The notes under the pieces were generated by a model. That model was given only the letters and a program-made list of their open reading frames with translations, did no database searches and was not told where the DNA came from. Below are positions 31,621 through 40,246 of a DNA stretch of 64,000 nt, piece after piece; the first letter of the stretch is position 1, and the number at the start of each line of letters is the position of its first letter. Source of the DNA: Salinarimonas sp052380005. GTDB lineage: Bacteria; Pseudomonadota; Alphaproteobacteria; Rhizobiales; Beijerinckiaceae. Made by a program: the position numbers and the translations under genes. Location of the stretch: assembly GCA_052380005.1 (NCBI GenBank), contig JBQTCJ010000012.1. One strand, 5' to 3'.

Positions 31621-33153
31621 TCACAGCGGCAGGTTGTCGTGCTTCCGCCACGGCTCGTCCACCTCCTTCGAGCGGAGCATGGCGAGCGCGCGGGAGATGC
31701 GCCGGCGGGTCGAGTGGGGCATGATCACCTCGTCGACGTAGCCGCGCTCGGCCGCCGCGAAGGGGCTCATGAAGCGGTCCTCGTATTCCTTGGTGCGCGC
31801 GGCGAGTTTCTCGGGATCGCCGATGTCCTGGCGGAAGATGATCTCCACCGCGCCCTTGGCGCCCATCACGGCGATCTGCGCCGAGGGCCAGGCGTAGTTC
31901 ACGTCGCCGCCGATGTGCTTGGAGGCCATGACCACGTAGGCGCCGCCATAGGCCTTGCGGGTGATCACGGTCACCATCGGGACGGTGGCCTGGGTGAAGG
32001 CGAAGAGCAGCTTCGCGCCGTGCTTGATCAGCCCGCCGTATTCCTGCGCCGTCCCCGGCAGGAAGCCCGGCACGTCCACGAACGTGACGATGGGGATCGA
32101 GAAGGCGTCGCAGAAGCGTACGAAGCGTGCCGCCTTGCGCGAGGCGTCACTGTCGAGCACGCCGGCGAGCACCATCGGCTGGTTCGCGACGATGCCGACC
32201 GTGCGGCCCTCGATGCGGCCGAAGCCGGTGACGATGTTCTTGGCGTAGCTCTCCTGGAGCTCGAAGAAATCCCCCTCGTCCACGACCTTCAGGATCAGCT
32301 CCTTCATGTCGTAGGGCTTGTTGGGATTGTCCGGCACGAGCGTGTCGAGGGAGTGCTCGATGCGCTCGGCGTCGTCGAAGCTCTCCCACTCGGGCGGCCC
32401 GTCCATGTTGTTGGCGGGCAGGAAGTCGACGAGGCGGCGGATCTGGAGGAGCGCCTCGACGTCGTTGTCGAAGGCGCCGTCGGCGACCGACGACTTCGTC
32501 GTGTGCACGGAGGCGCCGCCGAGCTCCTCGGAGGTGACGGTCTCGTTGGTGACGGTCTTCACCACGTCCGGGCCGGTGACGAACATGTAGCTCGTGTCGC
32601 GCACCATGAAGATGAAGTCCGTCATCGCCGGCGAGTAGACGTCGCCGCCGGCGCAGGGGCCCATGATGACGGAGATCTGCGGGATCACGCCCGACGCCTT
32701 GACGTTGCGCGCGAACACCTCGCCATAGCCCGCGAGCGCCGCGACGCCCTCCTGGATGCGGGCGCCGCCGGCGTCGAACAGGCCGATGATCGGGGCGCGC
32801 ATCTTGAGCGCCATGTCCTGGATCTTGATCATCTTCTGCGCATGCGCTTCCGAGAGGGAGCCGCCGAAGACCGTGAAGTCCTTGGAGAAGACGAAGACCG
32901 CGCGCCCGTTGATCGTGCCGTAGCCGGTGATCACGCCGTCGCCGGGAACCTTGTTGTCCTGCATGCCGAAGTCCGCGCAGCGATGCTGCACGTACATGTC
33001 GAACTCCTCGAAGGACCCCTCGTCGAGAAGCAGCGCGATGCGCTCGCGCGCGGTCAGCTTGCCGCGCTCGTGCTGCGCCTTGATGCGCCGCTCGCCGCCG
33101 CCGAGACGCGCCTGGGCGCGCGCGTCCTCGAGCCTCTCCAGGATGTCCTTCAT
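31621..33153 (-). CDS. pccB: Propionyl-CoA carboxylase beta subunit (carboxyltransferase)
   Basis: A 510-residue biotin-dependent carboxyltransferase. It has ERGKLTARERIALLLDEGSF at the N-terminus, GLFDAGGARIQEGV for the first oxyanion hole, VIMGPCAGGDVYSPA, FVDVPGFLPGTAQEYGG and ITRKAYGGAYVVMASKHIGG. These fit the PccB/acyl-CoA carboxylase type rather than AccD (no zinc finger). Propionyl-CoA to methylmalonyl-CoA is the likely reaction. The biotin carboxylase (pccA) is not in the window. It sits alone between two toxin-antitoxin pairs. Confidence 0.95.
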   Translation of the reverse strand: MKDILERLEDARAQARLGGGERRIKAQHERGKLTARERIALLLDEGSFEEFDMYVQHRCADFGMQDNKVPGDGVITGYGTINGRAVFVFSKDFTVFGGSLSEAHAQKMIKIQDMALKMRAPIIGLFDAGGARIQEGVAALAGYGEVFARNVKASGVIPQISVIMGPCAGGDVYSPAMTDFIFMVRDTSYMFVTGPDVVKTVTNETVTSEELGGASVHTTKSSVADGAFDNDVEALLQIRRLVDFLPANNMDGPPEWESFDDAERIEHSLDTLVPDNPNKPYDMKELILKVVDEGDFFELQESYAKNIVTGFGRIEGRTVGIVANQPMVLAGVLDSDASRKAARFVRFCDAFSIPIVTFVDVPGFLPGTAQEYGGLIKHGAKLLFAFTQATVPMVTVITRKAYGGAYVVMASKHIGGDVNYAWPSAQIAVMGAKGAVEIIFRQDIGDPEKLAARTKEYEDRFMSPFAAAERGYVDEVIMPHSTRRRISRALAMLRSKEVDEPWRKHDNLPL

Positions 33154-33541
33154 CGACGCCTCGTCTTCCGGATGCCGTGTGGATGCGGCTTAGCATGCGC
33201 GGGGCGAGGGGGGGAATGGGAAGAAAGGGGGAGGGGAGGACGGCGGGCGTTCGCCTCGTCCCGGCTCAAGCGTTCTGTTCGGACCGGAGCCGGCCGCGGA
33301 AGTGGCGAAGCCGCTCGACCGCATCACTCGGGGCGGTGGAGTGCTCGTCATCTCGTCTGGACTGCGCGCCGGTGGCGTGGACTAACCCCTTTCCGTGACC
33401 GGTGCCGACCGTCCATGGCAATCGCGCATGGATCCAATCGCCAAGCCATCCGCGAGCCATTCGAGCCTCCCTCCAGGCGTCCGCCATCTTGCCCCTCGTC
33501 AGCGCACAGACTATACCTGGACATATGCCCGGGAGGAAGCT
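33154..33541. other. Gap between pccB and the second VapBC module
   Basis: 388 bp without a supported gene. It contains a purine-rich stretch (33207-33240) just upstream of pccB and the vapB promoter at 33489-33517. A minus-strand frame at 33266-33487 could encode 73 residues, but its sequence resembles no family and it is left uncalled. Confidence 0.5.
33489..33517 (+). promoter_or_regulatory. Probable promoter of the second vapBC operon
   Basis: TTGCCC (33489-33494) and TATACC (33512-33517) are separated by 17 bp, and the antitoxin start lies 25 bp downstream. The dyad TATACCTGGACATA overlapping the -10 could be the antitoxin operator. Confidence 0.5.
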
Positions 33542-33844
33542 TTGCCGCAATCTCGTGATCGCGCCGTCGCTCGATATCGCGCTCGCCTCGACGAGCGCGG
33601 GATCGCACGGTTCGAGGTTCTCGGCCGGAAGGCGGATCGCGATCTGATCCGCAGCGTCGCTCGTCGGCTTGCCGAAGGGTCGCCAGAGAGCGAGGAGCTC
33701 CGAGGCGTGCTCGGGCGTGCCTTGCGCCCGGCGGCCGGGGAGCCCGGCGGCATCTACCGCGCCCTGCGCGCTTCGCCGCTCGTCGGCGTCGACCTGCAGG
33801 TGTCAAGGCCATTCGAGGGCGGACGCGAGATCGATCTCGAATGA
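33542..33844 (+). CDS. vapB: VapB-type antitoxin
   Basis: A 100-residue protein. The part RAVARYRARLDERGIARFEV then LGRKADRDLIRSVARRLAEG resembles ribbon-helix-helix antitoxins of FitA/VapB type, with a C-terminal tail (GGREIDLE) that fits the toxin groove. The TTG at 33542 is chosen because a GGGAGGAAG site precedes it at the right distance and the upstream open frame looks non-coding. The stop overlaps the vapC start (ATGA). Confidence 0.65.
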   Translation: MPQSRDRAVARYRARLDERGIARFEVLGRKADRDLIRSVARRLAEGSPESEELRGVLGRALRPAAGEPGGIYRALRASPLVGVDLQVSRPFEGGREIDLE

Positions 33845-34272
33845 GCCGCTACCTCCTCGATACGAACATCATCAGCGCTGCCGTCCGGCCAAATCCGCCG
33901 GATTCGCTATCCAGGTGGTTCTCCGAGCGCCACGACGAAGAGCTCTACGTTTCGTCATTGACGATCGCCGAGCTGCAGCGTGGAATTCTTCAAATGCCTG
34001 CCGGAAGGAAGCGCGCCGGCTTGGAGGCTTGGTTCGCCGGGCCCACGGGGCCGCGGAACCTGTTCGCAGGGCGAATTCTCTCATTCGACGAGGAGGCCGC
34101 CCTCATCTGGGCGCGGCTCATGGCGGACGGCGTCGCGCGGGGGAGGCCGCGCAGCGGGCTCGACACGATCATCGCCGCCGTAGCGGAAGCGAACGCGTGC
34201 GTGTTCGTGACGGAAAACGCTCGCGACTTCCCCGGCCTGGATATCCTCAACCCGCTCCGCAATCCGTCCTGA
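33841..34272 (+). CDS. vapC: VapC/FitB-type PIN-domain ribonuclease toxin
   Basis: A 143-residue PIN toxin. It has YLLDTNIISAAVRPNPPDSL at the start, SSLTIAELQRGI with the second acidic residue, SGLDTIIAAVA and FVTENARDFPGLDILNP, giving the full acidic set. The sequence is of the FitB/VapC type that includes toxins cleaving initiator tRNA, but the target is not predictable here. It converges on the ATP12 gene with 6 bp between stops. Confidence 0.88.
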   Translation: MSRYLLDTNIISAAVRPNPPDSLSRWFSERHDEELYVSSLTIAELQRGILQMPAGRKRAGLEAWFAGPTGPRNLFAGRILSFDEEAALIWARLMADGVARGRPRSGLDTIIAAVAEANACVFVTENARDFPGLDILNPLRNPS

Positions 34273-34278
34273 TCGTCC

Positions 34279-35073
34279 TCACCCCGCCTCGCGATACAGC
34301 AGCACCGCCGCGTCGAACTCCCGCCGCCGCGCCGCCCGGCGCTCCGTCGCGATCGCGTCGGCGCCCCAGACGCGCTCCTGGTAGAGCTCGTCCGCGTGCG
34401 CGGCCTGCCAGGCATCGTCCGCCGCGAGAGCCCCGTCGGCCACCGCGAGCGCGATCAGGGCCGAGCCGGTGAGGGTCGTCGTCACGCTGAGTGCCGCGAG
34501 CGCGAAGGGGGAGGTCTCGCGGGAGACGCGCTGCGCCACCGCCGCGAGCGCCTCGCGAGGCTGCTCGACGAACATCACGCCCTGCGCCAGCACGAACCGC
34601 GCGCCGAGCCGCTCGCGGGCGAAGGCGAGAACCGGGTCCCAGGCCTCTCCCTGCGCAGCGACGAGGGCCTCGGGATCGCCCGCGCGGTAGCAGACGAGGT
34701 CCGAGCCCGCGTACTTCACGATCTCCTCGGCCACCGGCCCCATCGCCGCGCCGACCGCGTCGATGGCGACGTTGAGGAGTCGCGTCAGCGGCATCGCGGT
34801 GGGATCGATGCGCTCGCCCTGCGCCTGCCATTCGGCGGCGAGCGCGTCGCCCGCGCCGCGGGAGGGCGCAACGAGAGGTCGCTTGCCCGGGGTCTTCGCG
34901 GGGCGCCCGTCGAGGTTGAGCGCGAAGCCGCCGTCCGGATGCGGCTCGGCGGTCGCACGCTCGTAGAAGCGCCTGGGCAGCTCGGGCATCATCGCGGCGC
35001 GGGCCGCCTCGCGCGGATCGCGCCGCGTCTCCCCGGGCTCGGGGGCGAGATCGCGCCAGAAATCGTCGGGCAT
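34279..35073 (-). CDS. ATP12-family F1-ATPase assembly chaperone
   Basis: A 264-residue homologue of mitochondrial Atp12, which holds the F1 alpha subunit before assembly. Visible family patterns: RRFYERATAEPHPDGGFALN, LDGRPAKTPGKRPLVAPS, MPLTRLLNVAIDAVG and VKYAGSDLVCYRAGDPEAL. Alphaproteobacterial versions are the bacterial relatives of the mitochondrial protein. It is the last gene of the rluC operon. Confidence 0.93.
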   Translation of the reverse strand: MPDDFWRDLAPEPGETRRDPREAARAAMMPELPRRFYERATAEPHPDGGFALNLDGRPAKTPGKRPLVAPSRGAGDALAAEWQAQGERIDPTAMPLTRLLNVAIDAVGAAMGPVAEEIVKYAGSDLVCYRAGDPEALVAAQGEAWDPVLAFARERLGARFVLAQGVMFVEQPREALAAVAQRVSRETSPFALAALSVTTTLTGSALIALAVADGALAADDAWQAAHADELYQERVWGADAIATERRAARRREFDAAVLLYREAG

Positions 35074-35156
35074 GCTGCTCCTCTCGGGGCTTCGGGAAGG
35101 GGCTCGGGGACGATGACGTCACATAAGCCCGCACGCGCACGGCGCAAGCCGGCGGC

Positions 35157-35825
35157 TCACGCGCGCCACAACCCGTCGAGCGTGGGCAGGACGTCGGGGA
35201 AGCGGTCGACGATGACCTGCGCGCCTCGGTCGCGCAGCGCGCCCACCCCGTGGAAGCCGTACGAGACGCCGATCGCGTGGATGCCCGCGGCGCGCGCCAT
35301 CTCCATGTCGAAGGTCGAATCGCCCACCATCGCGGCGTCGGGCGCCGCGACGCCCGTCTCGGCGAGCGCCTGGAGGATCATGCCGGGATGGGGCTTGGAG
35401 GGCGCGTCGTCGGCGGTCTGGATCGTGGCGAACAGGCCCTCCCAGCCCTCGCGGGCGACGAGGTGGGCGACGCCGCGCCGGCTCTTGCCGGTGGCGATGC
35501 CGATCGCGAGATCCTCGCGGCGCGCCAGCGTCTCCAACGTCTTGCGCACGCCGGGATAGAGCGGCTCCTCGAGGGTGGCGTCCGCGCGCAGGGCGAAGAA
35601 CATCTCGCGGTAGGTCTGCGCCATGGCCGCCCACGGCCCGTCCTCGCCGACGAGGACGCGGAAGGCTTCGGGCAGCGACAGGCCCACGATGGAGAGCGAG
35701 CGCTCTCGGGTGGGCGGCGCGAGCCCGTGCGCGCGGAAGGTGCGCGCCTGCGCCTCGACGATGATGGCCTGGCTGTCGACGAGCGTGCCGTCGACGTCCA
35801 GGATGACGAGGCGCAGGCGGGACAT
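35157..35825 (-). CDS. HAD-family hydrolase (phosphoglycolate phosphatase-like)
   Basis: A 222-residue HAD phosphatase. Motif I is LVILDVDGTLVDSQ (nucleophile Asp), motif II is AIGIATGKSRRGV, motif III Lys is in SKPHPGMILQAL, and motif IV is AAMVGDSTFDMEMARAAGI. The cap is the small helical C1 type. Substrate unknown; Gph and related enzymes are closest. The ATG at 35825 lies just after the stop of the acidic protein gene. Operon member between that gene and the ATP12 gene. Confidence 0.9.
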   Translation of the reverse strand: MSRLRLVILDVDGTLVDSQAIIVEAQARTFRAHGLAPPTRERSLSIVGLSLPEAFRVLVGEDGPWAAMAQTYREMFFALRADATLEEPLYPGVRKTLETLARREDLAIGIATGKSRRGVAHLVAREGWEGLFATIQTADDAPSKPHPGMILQALAETGVAAPDAAMVGDSTFDMEMARAAGIHAIGVSYGFHGVGALRDRGAQVIVDRFPDVLPTLDGLWRA

Positions 35826-35826
35826 G

Positions 35827-36120
35827 TCAGTCCTCGTCCTCGTCGTCCTCGTCGAGGCCGTCGATGGGGATGAGGAACATGACGATCGGCTCGTCGTCCT
35901 CCTCGGGCTCCTCGTCCATCTCGGCCTCGTCGAAGGAGTCGATCTCGTCCTCGGTGGCGGGGCGGACATGGAGCGGGCTCTCGCCGTCCCAGATCTGCTT
36001 GCCCTCGCTCTCGAGCTCGATCATCTCGTCGGCGAGGCTCTCGAGCAGCTCGCGGGCTTCCGCCTCGGGGGTGGCGTCGGTGATGGCGACCGCGCGGCCG
36101 CCGATCTCGAGGGTGAACAT
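35827..36120 (-). CDS. Acidic small conserved hypothetical protein
   Basis: A 97-residue, strongly acidic protein starting MFTLEIGGRAVAITDATPEA and ending in an aspartate/glutamate run after PIVMFLIPIDGL. The first 45 residues read like a small alpha/beta domain; the acidic tail may bind cations or basic partners. The ATG at 36120 is preceded by a GGAAAG site; the open frame upstream overlaps the rluC end. I do not recognise the family. It lies between rluC and the HAD gene on the same strand, so it is probably co-transcribed. Confidence 0.75.
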   Translation of the reverse strand: MFTLEIGGRAVAITDATPEAEARELLESLADEMIELESEGKQIWDGESPLHVRPATEDEIDSFDEAEMDEEPEEDDEPIVMFLIPIDGLDEDDEDED

Positions 36121-36167
36121 CGTCGTCTTTCCTTTCGGCCCGTCCGGCCGGTTCGGGGTCGTCTCGT

Positions 36168-37448
36168 TCACTCCTCCGGGGCCTCGACGATCGGATCGTA
36201 GGCGTCCGTCTCGAGGCCCAGGAGGTTGAAGGTCTGCTGCATGTGCGGCGGCAGCGGCGCGGTGACGTCGATCGGCTTGCCCGTGCGCGGATGCGGGATC
36301 ACGATCCGCCGCGCCAGCAGGTGGAGCCGGTTCTGGATGCCGCCGGGCAGCTCCCAGTTCTCGACGTTGAAGTATTTCGGGTCGCCGATGATCGGGTGCC
36401 CGACGGAGGCCATGTGGACGCGCAGCTGGTGCGTGCGCCCGGTCACCGGCTTGAGGGAGACCCAGGTGAGCTTGCGCGCCGACTGCTCGATGACCGCGTA
36501 GTAGGTCAGCGCGTGCTCGGCCCCGTCGTCCCCGTGCTGGGCGACGCGCATGCGGCTGTCGCCGTCGGGCAGCATCTCCTTGGCGATGTAGGTCGAGACC
36601 CGGCCCTGGCGCGTCTTCGGCACGCCGGCGACGATGGCCCAGTAGACCTTGCGCGTCACGCGCGAGCGGAAGCTCTTGGCGAGCACGCTCGCGGCGAAGC
36701 GCGACTTCGCCACGACGAGGCAGCCGGCGGTCTCCTTGTCGAGGCGGTGGACGAGGCGCGGCTTCTCGCCCTTCTCGTCGCGAAGCGCCTCGAGCAGCCC
36801 GTCGACGTGGCGCGTCGTGCCCGATCCGCCCTGCGAGGCGAGGCCGGCGGGCTTGTTGAGCACCAGGACGTCCTTGTCCTCGTAGAGCGTGATCGACTGC
36901 AGGAACGCGGCGTCGCTCTCGTTGCGCGTGGGCGAGCGCGGGCGCTGCTCCTCCATCTTGAGTGGCGGCACGCGCACGCTCTGGCCGGCGGCGAGCCGCT
37001 CGTTGGGCTTCATGCGCTTGCCGTCCACCCGCAGCTGGCCGGTGCGGATGATCCGCTGGATGTGCGTGAAGGCGAGCTGGGGGAAGCGCGCCGAGAGGAA
37101 GCGATCGAGCCGCATCTCGCCTTCGTCGGGCTCGACGAGAAGGGTCTGGATGCCGGTGGCGAGGGTCGCCGCCGCGGCGGCGCGCTGGACGCGCTTGGGC
37201 GGGAGGGCGGCGGAGGGAGCGGGCGCGCCCGGGCGCGGGGCGGCGGAGCCGGGCTTGGCGGCGGCGGGCTTCTGGGCCGCCTTTCGAGGCTTGCTCGGCG
37301 ACGGTTTGCTCGCGGGCGAGGGCTTGCCGGCCTTGCCCGTTCGAGGCCCCGCGTCCTTGCGCGCATCCTTGCGCGCGCCGGCGTCCTGCCGCGCGAGCTT
37401 GCGCGAAGTCGGGCGGGGACCGCCGCGGGGTGATCTCGTCTGCGTCAT
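36168..37448 (-). CDS. rluC: RluA-family pseudouridine synthase with a long basic N-terminal tail
   Basis: A 426-residue enzyme. The S4 RNA-binding domain is at about residues 108-155 (EGEMRLDRFLSARFPQLAF), and the catalytic core follows with the active-site Asp in RLVHRLDKETAGCLVVAKS, then TGRTHQLRVHMASVGHPIIG. The RluC/RluD type modifies 23S rRNA uridines. Unlike typical members (about 320 residues) it has a tail of about 95 residues rich in Lys, Pro and Ala (KPSPASKPSPSKPRKAAQ), probably disordered and RNA-binding. It heads the operon with the acidic protein, HAD and ATP12 genes. Confidence 0.92.
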   Translation of the reverse strand: MTQTRSPRGGPRPTSRKLARQDAGARKDARKDAGPRTGKAGKPSPASKPSPSKPRKAAQKPAAAKPGSAAPRPGAPAPSAALPPKRVQRAAAAATLATGIQTLLVEPDEGEMRLDRFLSARFPQLAFTHIQRIIRTGQLRVDGKRMKPNERLAAGQSVRVPPLKMEEQRPRSPTRNESDAAFLQSITLYEDKDVLVLNKPAGLASQGGSGTTRHVDGLLEALRDEKGEKPRLVHRLDKETAGCLVVAKSRFAASVLAKSFRSRVTRKVYWAIVAGVPKTRQGRVSTYIAKEMLPDGDSRMRVAQHGDDGAEHALTYYAVIEQSARKLTWVSLKPVTGRTHQLRVHMASVGHPIIGDPKYFNVENWELPGGIQNRLHLLARRIVIPHPRTGKPIDVTAPLPPHMQQTFNLLGLETDAYDPIVEAPEE

Positions 37449-37534
37449 GCGCGAGGCTCTAGCACCGCGGCGCGGCGGCGGCAAACGGGATCGCGCGGAC
37501 GCAGGCGCCGAGGGGTGGCGTACCGCGGGCTTGC

Positions 37535-37548
37535 ATATCGTTCGATAT
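37535..37548 (+). promoter_or_regulatory. Probable MarR-type operator
   Basis: Perfect inverted repeat ATATCG-TT-CGATAT centred 46 bp before the nitroreductase start. A second GTTCGATRT copy occurs in the other orientation at 37565-37573, so the site may be two dyads. The MarR gene is the second gene of the operon. Confidence 0.6.
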
Positions 37549-37587
37549 CGTACTAGATGGTTTGACATCGAACTAAAGGAGATCGCC

Positions 37588-38766
37588 ATGAGCCTCGACC
37601 GTCGTCGGTTCCTCGCCCTGATCGGCGCGACCGCCATCCTCGCAGCCGACATCCCCGCCGCCCGTCGCGCCCGTGCGTCCTCTCCCCCGGGGACACCCTC
37701 GGCGCTCGCCCCTTGGTTCGCGGCCGGCACGGGCGAGACCGAGATGCGCCGTCGCGCGCTGGCCTGGGCGGTCCTCGCGCCCAGCCCCCACAATCGCCAG
37801 CCGTGGAGCGTCGCGCTCGAGGGCGACGACGCCCTGACCCTGTACTGCCGCGTGGACCGGCGGCTGCCGCACACGGATCCGTACGACCGCCAGATCACGA
37901 TCGGCCTGGGCGCCTTCCTGGAGACGCTCGTCCTCGCCGCGGGCGAGCAGGGCGCGGGCGCCGAGGTCTCGCTCTTTCCGCAGGGCGAGCCGGGCCAGCG
38001 GCTCGACGAAAGGCCGGTCGCGCGGGTGCGCTTCGTGCCCGGAGCGGGACGGCCCGATCCTCTGTTCGAGGCCGTTCTCGACCGACGCTCGAACAAGGCG
38101 CCCTACGCCATGGATCGTGCGATCCCCGCGCACACGCTCGGGCGCCTGACGGCCTCCGCGTTGCGGGGCGGGCGCGTCGCGTCCGCGACGGACGCCGCCA
38201 CCGTCGCCGCGATCCGCGAGGTCGCGCTCTCAGCCATGCGCCTGGAGATGGAGACGCCCGCCACGGCGCAGGAGAGCATCGACCTCTTGCGCATCGGCCG
38301 CGCGGAGGTCGACGCCTCGCCGGATGGGATCGACCTGACGGGCGCGATGATCGAGGATCTCGCCGCGAGGGGCATCCTCACGCGCGAGAACGCCGGCGCG
38401 GAGGTCGCCTCGGGCGCGCCGGGGCCGATCCTGCAGCAGATGACGGCCTACGGGCTCGCGCCGATCGAGGCGTCACCGTCGTTCCTGTGGGTGACGACCG
38501 GCGGCAACGCCCGCTCCGACCAGATCGCCGCCGGTCGCGACTGGATGCGCCTCAACCTCGCCGCCACGTCCCTCGGCCTGGGCCTTCACCCCCTGAGCCA
38601 GGCGCTCCAGGAATTCCCGGAGATGGCCGATCATGCCGCGCGCATGCGCGCGCGGCTCGACGTTCCGCCGGGCGAGACGCTTCAGATGCTCGGCCGGCTC
38701 GGCTATGGTCCGGAGGTTCCGCCGAGCCCGCGTTGGCCCGCGGCGGCGGCGATCCGGGAGGGGTGA
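37588..38766 (+). CDS. Tat-exported nitroreductase-like protein (Acg family)
   Basis: A 392-residue protein with a twin-arginine signal (SLDRRRFLALIGATAILAA) followed by an Acg-type FMN-binding nitroreductase fold. Motifs: LAPSPHNRQPWSVALEGDD near residue 62, DRRLPHTDPYDRQITIGLGA, RRSNKAPYAMDRAIP, and the C-terminal GLHPLSQALQEFPEMADH. Family members bind flavin but their substrates are unknown. The Tat signal places it in the periplasm. The ATG at 37588 has an AAGGAG site. It is followed 3 bp later by a MarR gene. Confidence 0.85.
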   Translation: MSLDRRRFLALIGATAILAADIPAARRARASSPPGTPSALAPWFAAGTGETEMRRRALAWAVLAPSPHNRQPWSVALEGDDALTLYCRVDRRLPHTDPYDRQITIGLGAFLETLVLAAGEQGAGAEVSLFPQGEPGQRLDERPVARVRFVPGAGRPDPLFEAVLDRRSNKAPYAMDRAIPAHTLGRLTASALRGGRVASATDAATVAAIREVALSAMRLEMETPATAQESIDLLRIGRAEVDASPDGIDLTGAMIEDLAARGILTRENAGAEVASGAPGPILQQMTAYGLAPIEASPSFLWVTTGGNARSDQIAAGRDWMRLNLAATSLGLGLHPLSQALQEFPEMADHAARMRARLDVPPGETLQMLGRLGYGPEVPPSPRWPAAAAIREG

Positions 38767-38769
38767 TGC

Positions 38770-39255
38770 ATGGCGGGGGAGGGGAGCGAGCGTGAGACCT
38801 CCCGCGGTGCGGCGGGCGATCCCCTCGTCTTCCGGCTGATCAACGAGATCGCCATCATCGACCAGCTCGCCTCGCGGCTGTTCGAGCGGGTGATGCCCGG
38901 CGATCTCACCCTGCCCCAGTTCGTGGTGCTGAACCATTTCGTACGGCTCGGCCGCCCCTCGAGCCCGCTGCGCCTCGCTCGCGCCTTCCAGGTGACGAAG
39001 AGCACGATGACGAACACCCTCCAGCACCTCTCGCGTGCCGATTACGTGACGATCGAGCCGGATCCCTCGGACGCTCGGGCCAAGGTCGTCGACATCACGC
39101 CTGCCGGCCGGGCGGCCCGGGAGGCCGCGATCGCCGCGCTCGCGCCGTCGCTGGCCGATCTATCGACGGGCATCACCGAGGGCGAGATCGAGGCGGCGCT
39201 GCCGCTTCTTCGCAAGCTGCGGGCAAAGCTCGACGCGGAGCGGGACGGGAGCTGA
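38770..39255 (+). CDS. MarR-family transcriptional regulator
   Basis: A 161-residue winged-helix regulator. The DNA-binding region is LTLPQFVVLNHFVRLGRPSS, LRLARAFQVTKSTMTNTLQH, LSRADYVTIEPDPSDARAKV. It begins 3 bp after the nitroreductase stop, so the two form an operon and the palindrome at 37535-37548 is the likely operator. The inducer is unknown; MarR proteins often sense phenolics or oxidants. It converges on rpoH with a 6-bp gap. Confidence 0.9.
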   Translation: MAGEGSERETSRGAAGDPLVFRLINEIAIIDQLASRLFERVMPGDLTLPQFVVLNHFVRLGRPSSPLRLARAFQVTKSTMTNTLQHLSRADYVTIEPDPSDARAKVVDITPAGRAAREAAIAALAPSLADLSTGITEGEIEAALPLLRKLRAKLDAERDGS

Positions 39256-39261
39256 GCCCGC

Positions 39262-40173
39262 TCACCCCGCCCGCGCGTCGGTCAGCTCCCGCGGACGCCC
39301 CGGCGCGGCCTCGATCGCGGCGATGTTCTTCTTCACCGCGTCCTGCACCTTCTCGAAGGCGCGCACCTCGATCTGGCGCACGCGCTCGCGGGAGACGCCG
39401 AACTCGGTGGAGAGGTCCTCCAGCGTGATCGGGTCGTCCGAGAGCCGCCGCGCCTCGAAGATGCGGCGCTCGCGCTCGTTGAGCACGCCGAGCGCCTCGC
39501 GCAGGGCGGCGAGGCGGTTCTGGCCCTCCTCCTCGGCGGCGAGGATCGTCTCCTGGGAGGCGGCGCCGTCGACGAGCCAGTCCTGCCACTCGCCCTCGCC
39601 CTCCTCGCGCAGGGGCGCATTGAGCGAGGCGTCGCCGCCGAGGCGGCGGTTCATGTCGACCACGTCCTGCTCGGTGACGCCGAGCCGGGTCGCGATCTCC
39701 TTCACCTGGTCGGGGCGCAGGTCGCCCTCGTCGAGCGCCGAGATGCGGCTCTTGGCCTTGCGCAGGTTGAAGAAGAGCTTCTTCTGGTTCGCGGTCGTGC
39801 CCATCTTGACGAGCGACCACGAGCGCAGGATGTATTCTTGAATTGCCGCCTTGATCCACCACATCGCATAGGTGGCCAGCCGGAATCCCTTGTCGGGCTC
39901 GAAGCGCTTGATGGCCTGCATCAGGCCGACGTTGCCCTCCGAGACGACCTCCGAGATCGGCAGGCCGTAGCCGCGATATCCCATGGCGATCTTCGCCACG
40001 AGGCGCAGGTGGGACGTGACGAGCTTGTGGGCGGCCTCGGAGTCGCCATGTTCCCGCCAGCGCTTGGCGAGCATGAACTCCTCGGCCGGGTCGAGCATCG
40101 GGAACTTGCGGATCTCGTCCAGATAGCGGGACAGACCGCCTTCGTTGGCGAGTACGGGTAGCGCGCCGGCCAT
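39262..40173 (-). CDS. rpoH: RNA polymerase sigma-32 factor
   Basis: A 303-residue heat-shock sigma factor. It has the RpoH box-type QKKLFFNLRKAKSRI (region 2-3 linker), GYRGYGLPISEVVSEGNVGL and FRLATYAMWWIKAAIQEYIL in region 2, and the region 4.2 helix TLEDLSTEFGVSRERVRQIE. It directs transcription of heat-shock genes such as groESL. Its own promoter is at 40247-40275. Alphaproteobacteria often have more than one RpoH; this looks like the RpoH1/RpoH type. Confidence 0.96.
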   Translation of the reverse strand: MAGALPVLANEGGLSRYLDEIRKFPMLDPAEEFMLAKRWREHGDSEAAHKLVTSHLRLVAKIAMGYRGYGLPISEVVSEGNVGLMQAIKRFEPDKGFRLATYAMWWIKAAIQEYILRSWSLVKMGTTANQKKLFFNLRKAKSRISALDEGDLRPDQVKEIATRLGVTEQDVVDMNRRLGGDASLNAPLREEGEGEWQDWLVDGAASQETILAAEEEGQNRLAALREALGVLNERERRIFEARRLSDDPITLEDLSTEFGVSRERVRQIEVRAFEKVQDAVKKNIAAIEAAPGRPRELTDARAG

Positions 40174-40246
40174 GTCTTCTCCTCCTTCGGTCCCCGCGAC
40201 GGGCGGACCCCACGCGGCCTCCTCAGGACGACCGCGCCATCACCGG

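Noticed and set aside
33266..33487. Possible 73-residue minus-strand gene
   Set aside because: A weak ribosome-binding site exists, but the sequence has no recognisable family and overlaps the vapB promoter; support is too thin.
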